A DNA stretch of 64,000 bases from Granulosicoccus sp047634635 (GCA_047634635.1 JBLIIE010000007.1:4137-68136), one strand, 5' to 3'; positions 45,344 through 54,905 are shown, counted from the stretch's first letter. Translations and numbers: made by a program. The notes: generated from the letters alone by a model not told the origin.

Positions 45344-46684
45344 TCAGATGGCTTTTGCTACGCGAGTGCCATCCGCGAGTTTGCACACTCCCCAACCAAT
45401 ACCGCACAGAAAAAGGAACCCGAGTACAAGCGGCATTACACTATCGACTAGGAATGCACCGATGAGGGTAGAAAGCGCAATGGCGACCAGTGTGCTAATT
45501 GCTGTAATGACAGACGTCGCAGTCCCCGCGATATGACTCATAGGTTCAAGTGCCAGCGTAATGATATTTTCAAAAAGAAAGCCAAAACAAAATATCACGA
45601 AACCCGTATAGGCAATGTGTAACCATAACGGTGGCAAGGTCGCAGCAAGCTGAATTATTAGTGCATAGGATGCAGAGCTAACAACAATGCCAATCTGCGC
45701 AAGACTGATTAGCTTTGCCATACCGAGAATCTGAACCATTCGCGAATTGGCGAAACAGGCTATTCCGTAGAAACTGGCAAGCAAGGCAACCACCAACGGA
45801 AAATTGGTTCCAAGGAGGTAGATGTTCTGGAACACCTGTTGTGCCGTCGAGAGATAAGCGATGAAAGCTCCGGAAATCACACTCATGCAAACTGTGTAAT
45901 ACAGGGTTTGTTTTTTAGAAAGGATCTCTTTCAACTGCGTCCAGAATGATTGCAGGCTGAGATTTACTCGCTTTTCGACTGACAGAGTTTCCGCCTGACG
46001 TAAGGAAAACCACAACATCACGATCAGTCCGTAGATTGCCAAGGCGATGAAAATGCTACGCCAGCCTGTGACTAACATGATGCTCTGGCCCACTAAAGGG
46101 GCAATCATTGGAATACCTATGAACACCATCATGATTAATGACATGATCTGTGCCATATCACGTCCTTCGAAGCGATCTCGAACGATGGCAATTGCGATTA
46201 CGTAAGGCCCTGCAGCACCCACACCCTGCAAGGCGCGCCCAGCCAGCAGTACGGGGAGCGTATCGGCAAAGATGCACATTAGCGAAGCAATGGAGTAAAT
46301 CACCATGCCTGCGATTACCGGTGCGCGCCGACCGATGCTGTCGGAGACGAAGCCGTAGGCCAGGACTCCGATAGAGAAGCCGAAAAAAAGTGAAGTTATG
46401 ATGTATTGACGCTGATTTTCGACCACTATGCCGAGGTCAGTGCTGATTTGCTCGAGTGCTGGCATCATGGCATCGATCGAGAAGGCATCAAGCGCTGACA
46501 TCGCAGCCATTAGTACAATAAATTCTCGGCGTCCCATGTTGTCTAATCGTGCCACTGTGTCTAGTTCCGAGTGTGTGGTGGAGATGTGTTGGGCAAATAA
46601 TAGCAGCGCAGTATAGCGATCTTGTTGACCAATACTCGGCTTGCTCGCAGCATTATCAGGTAGCGCATCACTTGAAGGTGACAT
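45344..46684 (-). CDS. Bcr/CflA-like MFS transporter
   Basis: About 446 residues from ATG 46684; ATG 46720 adds 12 residues, and the first membrane helix begins only about 60 residues in (REFIVLMAAMSALDAFSIDAMMPAL). Twelve hydrophobic helices. The Bcr/CflA pattern FGFSIGVLAYGFVSDSIGRR (loop 2-3 motif) and GRALQGVGAAGPYVIAIAIVRD (helix 5) is clear. These are proton-driven exporters of drugs or small metabolites. It converges on the dehalogenase gene across 686 bases; a link to halogenated aromatics is possible but unsupported. Confidence 0.85.
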   Translation of the reverse strand: MSPSSDALPDNAASKPSIGQQDRYTALLLFAQHISTTHSELDTVARLDNMGRREFIVLMAAMSALDAFSIDAMMPALEQISTDLGIVVENQRQYIITSLFFGFSIGVLAYGFVSDSIGRRAPVIAGMVIYSIASLMCIFADTLPVLLAGRALQGVGAAGPYVIAIAIVRDRFEGRDMAQIMSLIMMVFIGIPMIAPLVGQSIMLVTGWRSIFIALAIYGLIVMLWFSLRQAETLSVEKRVNLSLQSFWTQLKEILSKKQTLYYTVCMSVISGAFIAYLSTAQQVFQNIYLLGTNFPLVVALLASFYGIACFANSRMVQILGMAKLISLAQIGIVVSSASYALIIQLAATLPPLWLHIAYTGFVIFCFGFLFENIITLALEPMSHIAGTATSVITAISTLVAIALSTLIGAFLVDSVMPLVLGFLFLCGIGWGVCKLADGTRVAKAI

Positions 46685-47585
46685 CACACCCGCAGAAATG
46701 AAGTGTAGCCTTATCCTCAAACGACTCTACACGTGTACAGTCGTGAATTAGCCCGAAGTTACTTATCTAAATTGTTGTTAAAAATATAACTACCGTTAAG
46801 TGTGATTGATACCTCTGTTTCAGACAGTGTTCATGCTGAATTGAACGTCGACTCATTATTTGATTACTCATGGTTGTTTGTTCAACAAGCTGGGCGTTGG
46901 ATTATAGATAACGTCAGTGCAAACAGGCTTGGTGAGTACTTAAGTCGAGGTGGCTTTTACTAGCTGACGATATTCAGGACCCAGGGGACTGGAACACATT
47001 TTCTTAAGCAATGCAGCGAGTGCGACCTGAGTATAGTATCGAAGAAATCAAATCAGACGAAGCGGTTATTAACATTCTTTTCGATTTAGGCCATCATGTT
47101 AAAATTCCTGATCGACGGCATACTACAAGCAATGATGGCCGTGGCAGCGTGCAGGTTCAGATGCCTCATAGTCCTCATCGATGGAGAGGTATAAAAAATT
47201 CAGATGGCCAATGGCAAATGGATTGTGGCAATTAATTTTAGTATGAATATGGGCGATTCTTGGGAGCATGCTGATGACTCTTACTATCCACTAAATATGA
47301 CTTCCTCGTGCTATCAGCTGGGTATAAATTACATTATTTATGCAATGACACATTAAATGAGTATTCGTCTGCACAGCCACTTACGCCATTAACATCGGCC
47401 CAGGTATCAAACTGATTAACGTCAATGGTATCCAAAGATATCGCAATATAAATCCCATTGTTGTTAACCATTTAGTTAATAAAATCCTGTTCGATGATAT
47501 AGTAGTTTAAAATGCCGTGATAAGAGTCGGTCTCTAGTCCAGAGAGACGCCTTGTTCGTTGCGCATAACCACTATTTAGCCGAGT
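46685..47585. other. Region with possible gene remnants, upstream of tetR
   Basis: About 900 bases without a convincing intact gene. Two short frames read like pieces of proteins: 46802-46963 (53 codons, GTG start; LFVQQAGRWIIDNVSANRLG) and 47011-47235 (74 codons, ending WRGIKNSDGQWQMDCGN). Both have a W/G-x-W-x-x-D pattern but no recognised family and no good ribosome-binding sites. The end of the region holds the tetR control sites: an operator-like palindrome at 47461-47487, a -10-like TATAGT at 47498-47503 and a hairpin GTCTCT/AGAGAC at 47530-47548. Confidence 0.35.
47461..47487. promoter_or_regulatory. Operator-like site 1, upstream of tetR (47586)
   Basis: Core palindrome TTAACCATTTAGTTAA (47464-47479). 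Read on the opposite strand it is TTAACTAAATGGTTAA, one base different from the core of site 2 before tctC, and the flank GGATTT is shared as well. It overlaps where the -35 of a promoter with -10 TATAGT (47498-47503) should lie, a position that fits autorepression by the TetR protein. Confidence 0.75.
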
Positions 47586-48239
47586 TTGCACTTGCCTGCA
47601 CAGAAACCCACATCAAAGCCGACAACACGTGATCGGGACGCCAGCAAAGAAACGATCCTTATCGCAGCCACTGAAGAATTTGCAGAAAAAGGTTTGCGAG
47701 GGGCGCGAGTCGATCAGATAGCAGAACGTGCCGGTGTTAATAAACGGATGCTGTATTACTATTTTGGCCAGAAAGATGATTTGTTTTTAGTCGTTTTGGA
47801 GCGGACTTATGAAAAAATCCGAGATGAAGAACGAAAATTAAATTTGACGGAGGTCGAGCCTGTTGAGGCAATACGTCGATTGATATCGTTCACGTGGAAT
47901 TACTATCTACAGAACCCAGAGTTTATTCCACTGTTGAATAGCGAGAACCTGCACAAGGCAGTCCATCTAAAGCAATCAAAAAAAATTCAGTCTTTGCATT
48001 CACCGTTTGTCTTTATGCTTGAAGAAGTTCTTGCGCGTGGCCGTCAGGAGGGCGTATTTCGAAGCGGTGCCGACCCAGTGCAGCTGTATATTACTATTGC
48101 GAGTCTCGCATATTTCTATTTGTCCAATAAACACACACTTTCTACTATTTTCAACCGAGATCTACTATCTCAGCGCGCCCGCGCTGAACGGTTGTCACAT
48201 ATGACAGACGTTGTGCTGGGATATCTCATTCAAGCTTAA
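47586..48239 (+). CDS. TetR family regulator of the adjacent transporter/catabolic locus
   Basis: Up to 217 residues. HTH at about residues 40-65 (RVDQIAERAGVNKRMLYYYFGQKDDLF), after TILIAATEEFAEKGLRGA. The C-terminal effector domain has the FTWNYYLQNPEFIPLLNSENL pattern, seen in parts, of a RutR-like subgroup. A stop at 47577 and no ATG before the HTH force a non-ATG start: TTG 47586 or, with GAG seven bases ahead, TTG 47592. A low-efficiency start suits a regulator. Site 1 upstream and the near-identical site 2 before tctC suggest it represses itself and the tct operon. Confidence 0.87.
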   Translation: MHLPAQKPTSKPTTRDRDASKETILIAATEEFAEKGLRGARVDQIAERAGVNKRMLYYYFGQKDDLFLVVLERTYEKIRDEERKLNLTEVEPVEAIRRLISFTWNYYLQNPEFIPLLNSENLHKAVHLKQSKKIQSLHSPFVFMLEEVLARGRQEGVFRSGADPVQLYITIASLAYFYLSNKHTLSTIFNRDLLSQRARAERLSHMTDVVLGYLIQA

Positions 48240-48420
48240 CGCCCAGACGGTCACTATGGCTGTCGCTGCAATCTACTGGCATTCGAAGTAGCTGGACCAG
48301 ATCACCTTGTAGATTCCACAAGGGCGACCCCAATAGTTAACTGATTAGATAATTTATTGATATTTTATATTTGTAAAATCCCATTAAGCCCGAATTATTT
48401 ATAAAATCTCACACAAAACT

Positions 48421-48447
48421 GGATTTAATTAACTAAACGGTTAATAA
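48421..48447. promoter_or_regulatory. Operator-like site 2, upstream of tctC
   Basis: Core TTAACTAAACGGTTAA (48429-48444), an inverted repeat nearly identical to the reverse complement of site 1, with shared left flank GGATTT. It ends five bases before the -35 box of the tctC promoter. Presumed binding site of the TetR protein at 47586. Confidence 0.75.
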
Positions 48448-48452
48448 AGTTC

Positions 48453-48481
48453 TTGACGCTTGGGTGAGCTTTGAATATATT
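48453..48481 (+). promoter_or_regulatory. Sigma70-type promoter of tctC
   Basis: TTGACG at 48453-48458 and TATATT at 48476-48481 with a 17-base spacer; both hexamers match consensus at five of six (-35) and four or more (-10) positions. Transcription would start near 48488, leaving a leader of about 37 bases before the tctC ATG. The TetR site lies directly upstream. Confidence 0.7.
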
Positions 48482-48524
48482 GCTGAGTAGTTGGATTGTC
48501 GATCAAATTGTCTAGGAGACATAA

Positions 48525-49538
48525 ATGAAACTAATTCAGTCAGCCGCAGCAGTCATAACATTGGGTCTAGTGATGTCTGCATCAGCCGTTTTAGCCGAAT
48601 GGAAGCCTGATAAGCCTATAAACATCATAGTTCCGTGGTCCGCTGGTGGATCAACCGATCAAGTCACTCGGGTTGTCGCGCCACTTCTTGAGGCAGGGCT
48701 TGGAACTAAAATAGTCGTGGTGAATCAACCTGGTGCTTCTGGTTCGATAGGCACCAAAGCAGCATTGGATGCGCCCCGTGATGGTTATACATGGACAGCA
48801 AATGCGATTGCCAACAACGCAACTTATTCAATTACGGGTCTTATTGAGAATACCTCTATAGAAGATTACGAAATCTACTTACATGTCGCTAACGTGCCTG
48901 TTATCAGCGTCAATGCCGATTCGCCCTATGCTGATTTTGGTGCTTTACTCGAAGCAATGAAAGGTACTGATGTCACTGTTGGAACTGCGGGTGTAAATTC
49001 ATCAGGCGGGATGGCGCTCGCTGCGATTAAAGAAGCAGTTTCCGGTGAGCTAGGGGCTCGTATGGTGACTTACGACGGTGGAAATCCTGCGGTATTAGCT
49101 GCTGCAAGTGGTGAAGTTGTGGCAACTACACAGCTAGCAACGGAACAAACTGAAATGATTCGTGCTGGTAAATTGCGTGCGCTAGCAGTGATGTCTAATC
49201 AACCTTTAGTGGTTGAAGGTATTGATCCAATTCCTCCTATCACCGATTGGTTAAAAGACATGCCAATCGCTGCTGACTATTTTGGCGTTTTTATTCCAGT
49301 GGGTGCGCCGCAAGAGGTTTACGATACGGTAGCCAAGGTCTGGGAAGAATACGTAATGACTTCCTCAGAGCTTAAAACCTATGCATCCGATCGTGGCGCG
49401 GTCTTCGCACCAAGTTTTGGTGCACAGGCATTGGCCGTGGCTATGCCAGTTGTTATTGCAGAAGCTTGCGCTCGGGTTACCCGCGGAGAGGCTATTGTGG
49501 ATCCTTCCGAAATTGGTATCGACTGTCCTGCAGAGTAG
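48525..49538 (+). CDS. tctC: Tripartite tricarboxylate transporter substrate-binding protein (TctC/Bug)
   Basis: 337 residues. Signal peptide with cleavage after VLA (about residue 24). The Bug family blocks PINIIVPWSAGGSTDQVTR, VVNQPGASGSIG and GYTW are at the expected places. It binds a carboxylate in the periplasm and hands it to TctAB. AGGAG lies six bases before ATG 48525. First gene of a plus-strand run through dctM; ligand unknown. Confidence 0.92.
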   Translation: MKLIQSAAAVITLGLVMSASAVLAEWKPDKPINIIVPWSAGGSTDQVTRVVAPLLEAGLGTKIVVVNQPGASGSIGTKAALDAPRDGYTWTANAIANNATYSITGLIENTSIEDYEIYLHVANVPVISVNADSPYADFGALLEAMKGTDVTVGTAGVNSSGGMALAAIKEAVSGELGARMVTYDGGNPAVLAAASGEVVATTQLATEQTEMIRAGKLRALAVMSNQPLVVEGIDPIPPITDWLKDMPIAADYFGVFIPVGAPQEVYDTVAKVWEEYVMTSSELKTYASDRGAVFAPSFGAQALAVAMPVVIAEACARVTRGEAIVDPSEIGIDCPAE

Positions 49539-49675
49539 GCGTTTTCGTCACATGTGATTTGATATTTGCTAGGAACTTCTGGCTAAGTTTCTTGGCTTTT
49601 TCAGCTGCGGCAGGTAAACATATTTTACCTGTCGTACACAACTTATCCCGTCTAAATTAATCCAGTAGGCCCCCC

Positions 49676-50197
49676 ATGCGTCATGATAATACAATAGCTG
49701 ACCGCATAACCGGTTTAGTCTTTTTGGCGCTGGGAATCTCCATGCTAGTCGGTGGTTTTTTCATGGATCGATTGGAGTTTCGTCAGATTCATCCAGCGAG
49801 CATTCCCGGATTACTACCCATGGGACTGGGTGCTGCCATGGCATTTTGTGCTCTGCTGCTAGTGCTTTCAACAGGGCGTCAATCACCTCTCACCGGCGGT
49901 GACAACGACGCCTCTGTTCAAAACGCAACATCTGATGACCCAGGATCGTATAAAAATCTGTTGGTGACCGCGTTTCTTAGTATTGCTTACGCTGCTGGAT
50001 TGGTTGGCCAAATCCCTTTTTATGCAGCTACCGCAATATTTATATTTTTATTTTCGGTCTATTTTTTGTGGCCGGGCAATGATGCAGATTCTAAAGCGAA
50101 ATTTCGTATCAGTTTGCTCTGTGCAGTCTATGCCATGGTCTTTGCAGTTGGAATATCGGTGTTGTTCCGCTACGGCTTCCTCGTAAGGTTACCCTGA
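49676..50197 (+). CDS. tctB: Tripartite tricarboxylate transporter small membrane subunit TctB
   Basis: 173 residues with four hydrophobic helices (about residues 11-31, 48-63, 100-125, 150-168) and the TctB pattern RQIHPASIPGLLPMGLGAAMA. The small subunit partners the large TctA permease. Its stop overlaps the tctA start (TGATG), so the two are translationally coupled. The 137 bases before it hold nothing notable. Confidence 0.88.
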   Translation: MRHDNTIADRITGLVFLALGISMLVGGFFMDRLEFRQIHPASIPGLLPMGLGAAMAFCALLLVLSTGRQSPLTGGDNDASVQNATSDDPGSYKNLLVTAFLSIAYAAGLVGQIPFYAATAIFIFLFSVYFLWPGNDADSKAKFRISLLCAVYAMVFAVGISVLFRYGFLVRLP

Positions 50198-51705
50198 TGC
50201 AAGCATTTAGCGCATTAGCCGAGGCACTAGCTGGCCTGATGACCCCGATGTCGCTGTTTCATGTTGCGTGGGCAACATTGCTCGGCATCTTCGTCGGTAG
50301 CTTGCCGGGTCTGACGGCAACGATGGGCGTAGCACTTCTGACAACCCTTACGTATACGCTGGAACGTGATCCAGCAATCCTGGTTTTAATCTGCATGTAT
50401 GTGGGCGCGATTTATGGCGGTTCACGCAGCGCAATATTACTAAATATACCAGGCACTCCAGCCAGTGCAGCCACTGCACTCGATGGCTACCCGTTAGCCC
50501 AACGCGGTCAGGCGAGCTATGCAATGGCACTTGCAACGGCAGGCTCAGCTATGGGTACCCTAGTGGGTATAGCCTTATTGGTACTACTAGCACCGCCGTT
50601 AGCAGAGATCGCGTTGAACTTCGGTTCTTTTGAATTTTTCTGGCTAGCCCTCTTCGGTATCATTATCTCAGCGCAACTCACTGCCGGCACTTCGCAACTA
50701 AAAGGTTATATCGCCGGTTTGTTGGGATTAATGGTTGCCATGATTGGTAGTGAGGGTATTCATGCGCATGTTCGATTCAACATGGGTATCTCAGATCTGA
50801 ATGGCGGAATTGCGCTGATTCCTGCAATGGTGGGTGCCTTTGGATTTGCTGAAGTGCTCACCGTCATGTGGCGACCACCTGGCAAATTAATAGATCCGGA
50901 ATCAGCTTATGCGCGGACTCTTCCTCGACTGGCCGATCTGTGGCGTTTAAAGTTTACTATCGGTCGCTCAGGCATTATTGGAACTCTCGTCGGTATCATT
51001 CCTGGTGTGGGTGAAGACATAGGTGCTTGGGCATCCTATGCTGTCGCTAAAAAACTAAGTAAATCACGGGATCAGTTTGGTCACGGTTCAACGGAGGGGT
51101 TGACTGCGGCAGAAACGGGCAATAGCGCAGTGGTGCCTGGCGCACTGATACCCGCATTGACACTGGCGGTTCCAGGTTCTGCGCCTGCAGCGGTACTCAT
51201 TGCCGCGCTGTTTATTCATGGGGTCCGTCCGGGGCCCATGATCATGATTGAACAACCAGACTTTATTTATTCGGTTGCTGCCATGCTTGTTTTGGCCACC
51301 ATCGCAATCGCCATTTATGGCGTGACGTTGACACGAGTGTTTGTACTGATCCTTAAAGTACCTCGCGAGTTGTTAATGCCTGTTGTATTCACCCTATGTG
51401 TGATCGGGCCCTATGCACTCACACAACGGGTGTTTGATATCTGGGTCATGCTGATTTTTGGGGTGTTAGGTTTTGTTTTGCGCAGGATGAATTACCCGAT
51501 GGCACCATTAGTACTGGGTATTATCCTCGGTAGTTTATTGGATAAAAGTTTACGCCGTGGTTTAACTCTCAGTAATGGTGAGCTGACGCCATTCTTTGCC
51601 CGTCCGATTTCACTTGGGTTTGCACTGGTCATCGGAATGACGATTCTACTTAGCATTCCACTGGTTCGTCGCCAATTAGCCAGGCTAATCCAGGCAAAAC
51701 CGTAA
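50197..51705 (+). CDS. tctA: Tripartite tricarboxylate transporter large permease TctA
   Basis: 502 residues, about 12 membrane helices. TctA signatures: GIFVGSLPGLTATMGVALL near the N-terminus and TLVGIIPGVGEDIGAWASYAVAK in the middle, the latter in the second symmetric half. It moves the substrate with sodium or protons across the inner membrane. One-base overlap with tctB and 44 bases to the dehydrogenase gene. Confidence 0.93.
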   Translation: MQAFSALAEALAGLMTPMSLFHVAWATLLGIFVGSLPGLTATMGVALLTTLTYTLERDPAILVLICMYVGAIYGGSRSAILLNIPGTPASAATALDGYPLAQRGQASYAMALATAGSAMGTLVGIALLVLLAPPLAEIALNFGSFEFFWLALFGIIISAQLTAGTSQLKGYIAGLLGLMVAMIGSEGIHAHVRFNMGISDLNGGIALIPAMVGAFGFAEVLTVMWRPPGKLIDPESAYARTLPRLADLWRLKFTIGRSGIIGTLVGIIPGVGEDIGAWASYAVAKKLSKSRDQFGHGSTEGLTAAETGNSAVVPGALIPALTLAVPGSAPAAVLIAALFIHGVRPGPMIMIEQPDFIYSVAAMLVLATIAIAIYGVTLTRVFVLILKVPRELLMPVVFTLCVIGPYALTQRVFDIWVMLIFGVLGFVLRRMNYPMAPLVLGIILGSLLDKSLRRGLTLSNGELTPFFARPISLGFALVIGMTILLSIPLVRRQLARLIQAKP

Positions 51706-51749
51706 ACGTCATTAATAACAATGGCGAACTCTAAAAAGGAGAAGCACTA

Positions 51750-52901
51750 ATGAGCGAAACGCGTATTGGTATCATTATGCATGGCGTCACTGGTCGCATG
51801 GGTAAGAACCAACACTTGATTCGATCTGTCTTAGCTATTCGTGAGCAGGGCGGGTTGCAATTGGCTGATGGGTCGAGATTAATGCCTGACCCCATACTGG
51901 TAGGTCGAAATAAAGCCAAGGTCTCAGCATTGGCTGTAGAGCTTGGAGTTGAGCGACATACTACAGATCTGGCTGCCGCTCTGGCTAATGAAAACGATAC
52001 TGTGTTTTTCGATGCCGCATCGACGCAGCTACGTCCTACGCTATTGAAGCAAGCTATCGATGCTGGTAAGCATATCTACTGTGAGAAGCCGATCTCGGAG
52101 AAGCTTGATCAAGCAGTTGAGATTGCCCGTTATGCAGTTCAGAAGGGCGTTAAGAATGGCATTGTTCACGATAAGCTTGATTTGCCGGGACTCGCTAAAT
52201 TAAAACGCCTGCGTGATAGTGGTTTTTTTGGACGCATTTTATCGGTACGTGGAGAATTTGGCTATTGGGTCTTTGAAGGAGACTGGATGGAAGCGCAGCG
52301 ACCCTCGTGGAATTATCGTCAAGCAGATGGAGGCGGAATAATTTCAGATATGCTTTGTCATTGGCGGTATGTATTGGACAATGTTATTGCGCCTGTCAAG
52401 GCAGTCTCGTGTATGGGCGCTGTGCATCTTCATGATCGTTGGGATGAAAACTCGCAACATTATAAAGCTGATGCTGACGATGCTGCTTATGCAACATTCG
52501 AACTAGAAGGTGGAATTATTGCTCAGTTAAACTCCAGTTGGTGTGTGCGTGTCAGACGCGATGATTTGGTGACATTTCAGGTTGACGGCACAGAAGGTTC
52601 TGCGGTGGCAGGCTTGCATAGTTGTGTGAGCCAGCACCGGGTAAACACCCCCAAGCCGGTATGGAATCCTGATCAACCGCAGACCATGAATTTTTTCGAC
52701 GACTGGGCCAAGGTTCCTGATAACACGATATTTGATAACGGTTTCAAAATTCAGTGGGAGCAATTTTTACGTCATGTTGTTGAGGATTCTCCGTGGCAAT
52801 ACACGCTGATGGAGGGTGCCAAGGGCGTTCAATTAGCAGAGCTTGGCCATCAAAGCTGGAAGGAGCGTCGCTGGGTCGACGTGCCTTCATTGGAGCAATA
52901 A
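51750..52901 (+). CDS. Gfo/Idh/MocA family dehydrogenase
   Basis: 383 residues. N-terminal Rossmann domain (RIGIIMHGVTGRMGKNQ, then HIYCEKPISEKLDQAVEIA with the family EKP motif), then an alpha/beta substrate domain (GGGIISDMLCHWRYVLD in the usual His position). These NAD(P)-dependent enzymes oxidise sugars or sugar acids. The GXTGRMG form of the nucleotide loop is unusual for the family, in which GXGXXG is common. AAAAGGAG lies ahead of the ATG. The next gene begins four bases later. Confidence 0.88.
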   Translation: MSETRIGIIMHGVTGRMGKNQHLIRSVLAIREQGGLQLADGSRLMPDPILVGRNKAKVSALAVELGVERHTTDLAAALANENDTVFFDAASTQLRPTLLKQAIDAGKHIYCEKPISEKLDQAVEIARYAVQKGVKNGIVHDKLDLPGLAKLKRLRDSGFFGRILSVRGEFGYWVFEGDWMEAQRPSWNYRQADGGGIISDMLCHWRYVLDNVIAPVKAVSCMGAVHLHDRWDENSQHYKADADDAAYATFELEGGIIAQLNSSWCVRVRRDDLVTFQVDGTEGSAVAGLHSCVSQHRVNTPKPVWNPDQPQTMNFFDDWAKVPDNTIFDNGFKIQWEQFLRHVVEDSPWQYTLMEGAKGVQLAELGHQSWKERRWVDVPSLEQ

Positions 52902-52905
52902 TACT

Positions 52906-54069
52906 ATGTCGCTCACCGTTAAATTGCCCACAACCGACGGCAAAACTGCTGCTGTTAAGCTAAAGTCTGGGCCCAAGCCTTCGTTTGCTGCTGGGCAATG
53001 GAATCGTATCGGCTACGCCGCGGCGCACGTTGTCACCAATCCATTGGCTGATAATAATCCTTCACTGGACGTTGCTATCGACTGGGACCGAACGCTTGCT
53101 TTTCGAGAATATCTGTGGAGTCAGGGTTTTGGTGTTGCAGAAGCCATGGATACCGCGCAGCGTGGTATGGGGCTTGACTGGAATACTTCGCTTGAATTGA
53201 TTCAACGCAGCACTGAGATGGCCAAAACAGGTGGGCATCTGATCGCTAGCGGCGCTGGTACGGATCATCTTGTAGCAGATGCAAATACCACTCTTGATGA
53301 TGTCATTGGTGCCTATGAGTTGCAATGTGAAGCAGTAGAGGCGGCGGGAAGTCGTATTATTTTGATGGCGTCACGAGCTTTAACCAGTGTGGCCAAGGGT
53401 CCTGATGATTACGCAAAAGTTTATTCACACATCCTCGGTGGGCTCTCGGAGCCCGCGCTGATTCACTGGTTGGGTGAAATGTTTGACCCCGCATTGGAGG
53501 GATATTGGGGGTCGCTCGATCATATGACAGCCATGGACACCTGCCTGCAGATCATCGGCGCTAACAGCAAGAACGTTGATGGTATAAAAGTGTCTCTTCT
53601 GTCTGCTGAAAAAGAAATTCATATGCGAAGACAGTTGCCCGGTGGAATCAAGATGTACTCTGGTGACGATTTTAATTATCCGGATTTAATCGAAGGTGAT
53701 GAGCACGGTTTTTCCCACGCCTTACTCGGTATCTTCGATCCGATAGCCGGTGCTGCGTCCCGAGCATTCACGGCACTTGCCAAGGGTGATAATGCTGCGT
53801 ATCGGGCGGCTTTAGACCCGACTGTGCCTTTGTCGCGTCATATATTTACAGCGCCTACCCGTTTTTATAAAACGGGAGTCGTGTTTATGGCTTACTTGAA
53901 CGGACACCAGGATCATTTCACGTTAGTGGGTGGTCAGGAAAGTTGCCGCTCTACTGTGCACCTCGGCGGAATATTGCGTCTGGCCAGTGATGCAAATTTA
54001 TTACTGGATGCAGAAGATGCAGTGCAGCGAGCCAGACCGGTGTTTGCCGCACGTGGCGTGCAGATCTGA
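52906..54069 (+). CDS. DUF993 protein, dihydrodipicolinate-synthase-like aldolase
   Basis: 387 residues from ATG 52906 (MSLTVKLP), four bases after the dehydrogenase stop. DUF993 family: TIM-barrel with the DapA-like Schiff-base lysine in VDGIKVSLLS (about residue 228) and family blocks DWDRTLAFREYLWSQGFGVAEAMDTAQRGMGLDW, seen in parts. It probably cleaves or forms a C-C bond on a keto acid, but no member is known to me to be characterised. Three bases separate it from the isomerase-like gene. Confidence 0.8.
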   Translation: MSLTVKLPTTDGKTAAVKLKSGPKPSFAAGQWNRIGYAAAHVVTNPLADNNPSLDVAIDWDRTLAFREYLWSQGFGVAEAMDTAQRGMGLDWNTSLELIQRSTEMAKTGGHLIASGAGTDHLVADANTTLDDVIGAYELQCEAVEAAGSRIILMASRALTSVAKGPDDYAKVYSHILGGLSEPALIHWLGEMFDPALEGYWGSLDHMTAMDTCLQIIGANSKNVDGIKVSLLSAEKEIHMRRQLPGGIKMYSGDDFNYPDLIEGDEHGFSHALLGIFDPIAGAASRAFTALAKGDNAAYRAALDPTVPLSRHIFTAPTRFYKTGVVFMAYLNGHQDHFTLVGGQESCRSTVHLGGILRLASDANLLLDAEDAVQRARPVFAARGVQI

Positions 54070-54071
54070 AC

Positions 54072-54905
54072 ATGTTTACACCTGACAAGCTATCTCTGAA
54101 TACCGCGACCGTCAGCGAACAATGGAATCTCAGGCAAGCCGTCGACGGTTGTGTTCGACACGGTATTGCGGGTATTGCACCATGGCGTAACAAACTCCAT
54201 GAGGCTGGCGTCAGCGAAGGCGCAAAAATGATCGACGATGCTGGTCTCAGCGTCAGTGGCTTATGCCGTGGGGGTTGGTATACCGCTGAGGGGGCACTGA
54301 CAGTCAGCGTTCTTGACGACAACAAGCGTGCAGTCGATGAAGCAGTAGAAATCAACGCAGCTTGTCTGGTCATGGTTGTGGGCGGGCTGAGTCAGGACTC
54401 CAAAGACATTCAGGCAGCTCGTGACATTGTCACTGAAGGCCTTGCCAGTACCTTGGAATACGCACGCAGCGTCAACATGCCGATAGCGATTGAACCACTG
54501 CACCCGATGTACGCAGCAGATCGCGCATGTGTTAACACAACCTCTCAGGCACTCGACATATGCGATCAGTTAGGTGACGGCATCGGCGTGGCCTTGGACG
54601 TGTATCATATCTGGTGGGATCCTGATCTTACAGCTCAGATAAAGCGCGCAGGCAAGCAACGACTGCTGGCGTTCCATATCTGCGATTGGCTCAATCCAAC
54701 ACGCGACCTTCTGACCGACCGCGGCATGATGGGAGACGGCGTCATAGATATTGCCGGAATACACGCGCTTGTTCAGGCGGAAGGCTTTGACGGGTTAAAC
54801 GAAGTGGAGATTTTTTCAGCCAATGATTGGTGGAAACGAGACGCAGATGAAGTGCTAGCTATTATGGTGGAAAGGTCGGCTGGGTTATCGAGTCTGTCTC
54901 GATAG
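54072..54905 (+). CDS. Sugar-phosphate isomerase/epimerase-like TIM-barrel protein
   Basis: 277 residues of the xylose-isomerase-like AP endonuclease 2 superfamily. Metal ligand candidates: Glu in IAIEPLHPMYAADRA, Asp/His in GVALDVYHIWWDP, His in LLAFHICDW and Glu in LNEVEIFS. Such enzymes isomerise or epimerise sugars, or in some cases perform beta-elimination on 3-keto sugars. It follows the DUF993 gene by two bases. Confidence 0.87.
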   Translation: MFTPDKLSLNTATVSEQWNLRQAVDGCVRHGIAGIAPWRNKLHEAGVSEGAKMIDDAGLSVSGLCRGGWYTAEGALTVSVLDDNKRAVDEAVEINAACLVMVVGGLSQDSKDIQAARDIVTEGLASTLEYARSVNMPIAIEPLHPMYAADRACVNTTSQALDICDQLGDGIGVALDVYHIWWDPDLTAQIKRAGKQRLLAFHICDWLNPTRDLLTDRGMMGDGVIDIAGIHALVQAEGFDGLNEVEIFSANDWWKRDADEVLAIMVERSAGLSSLSR

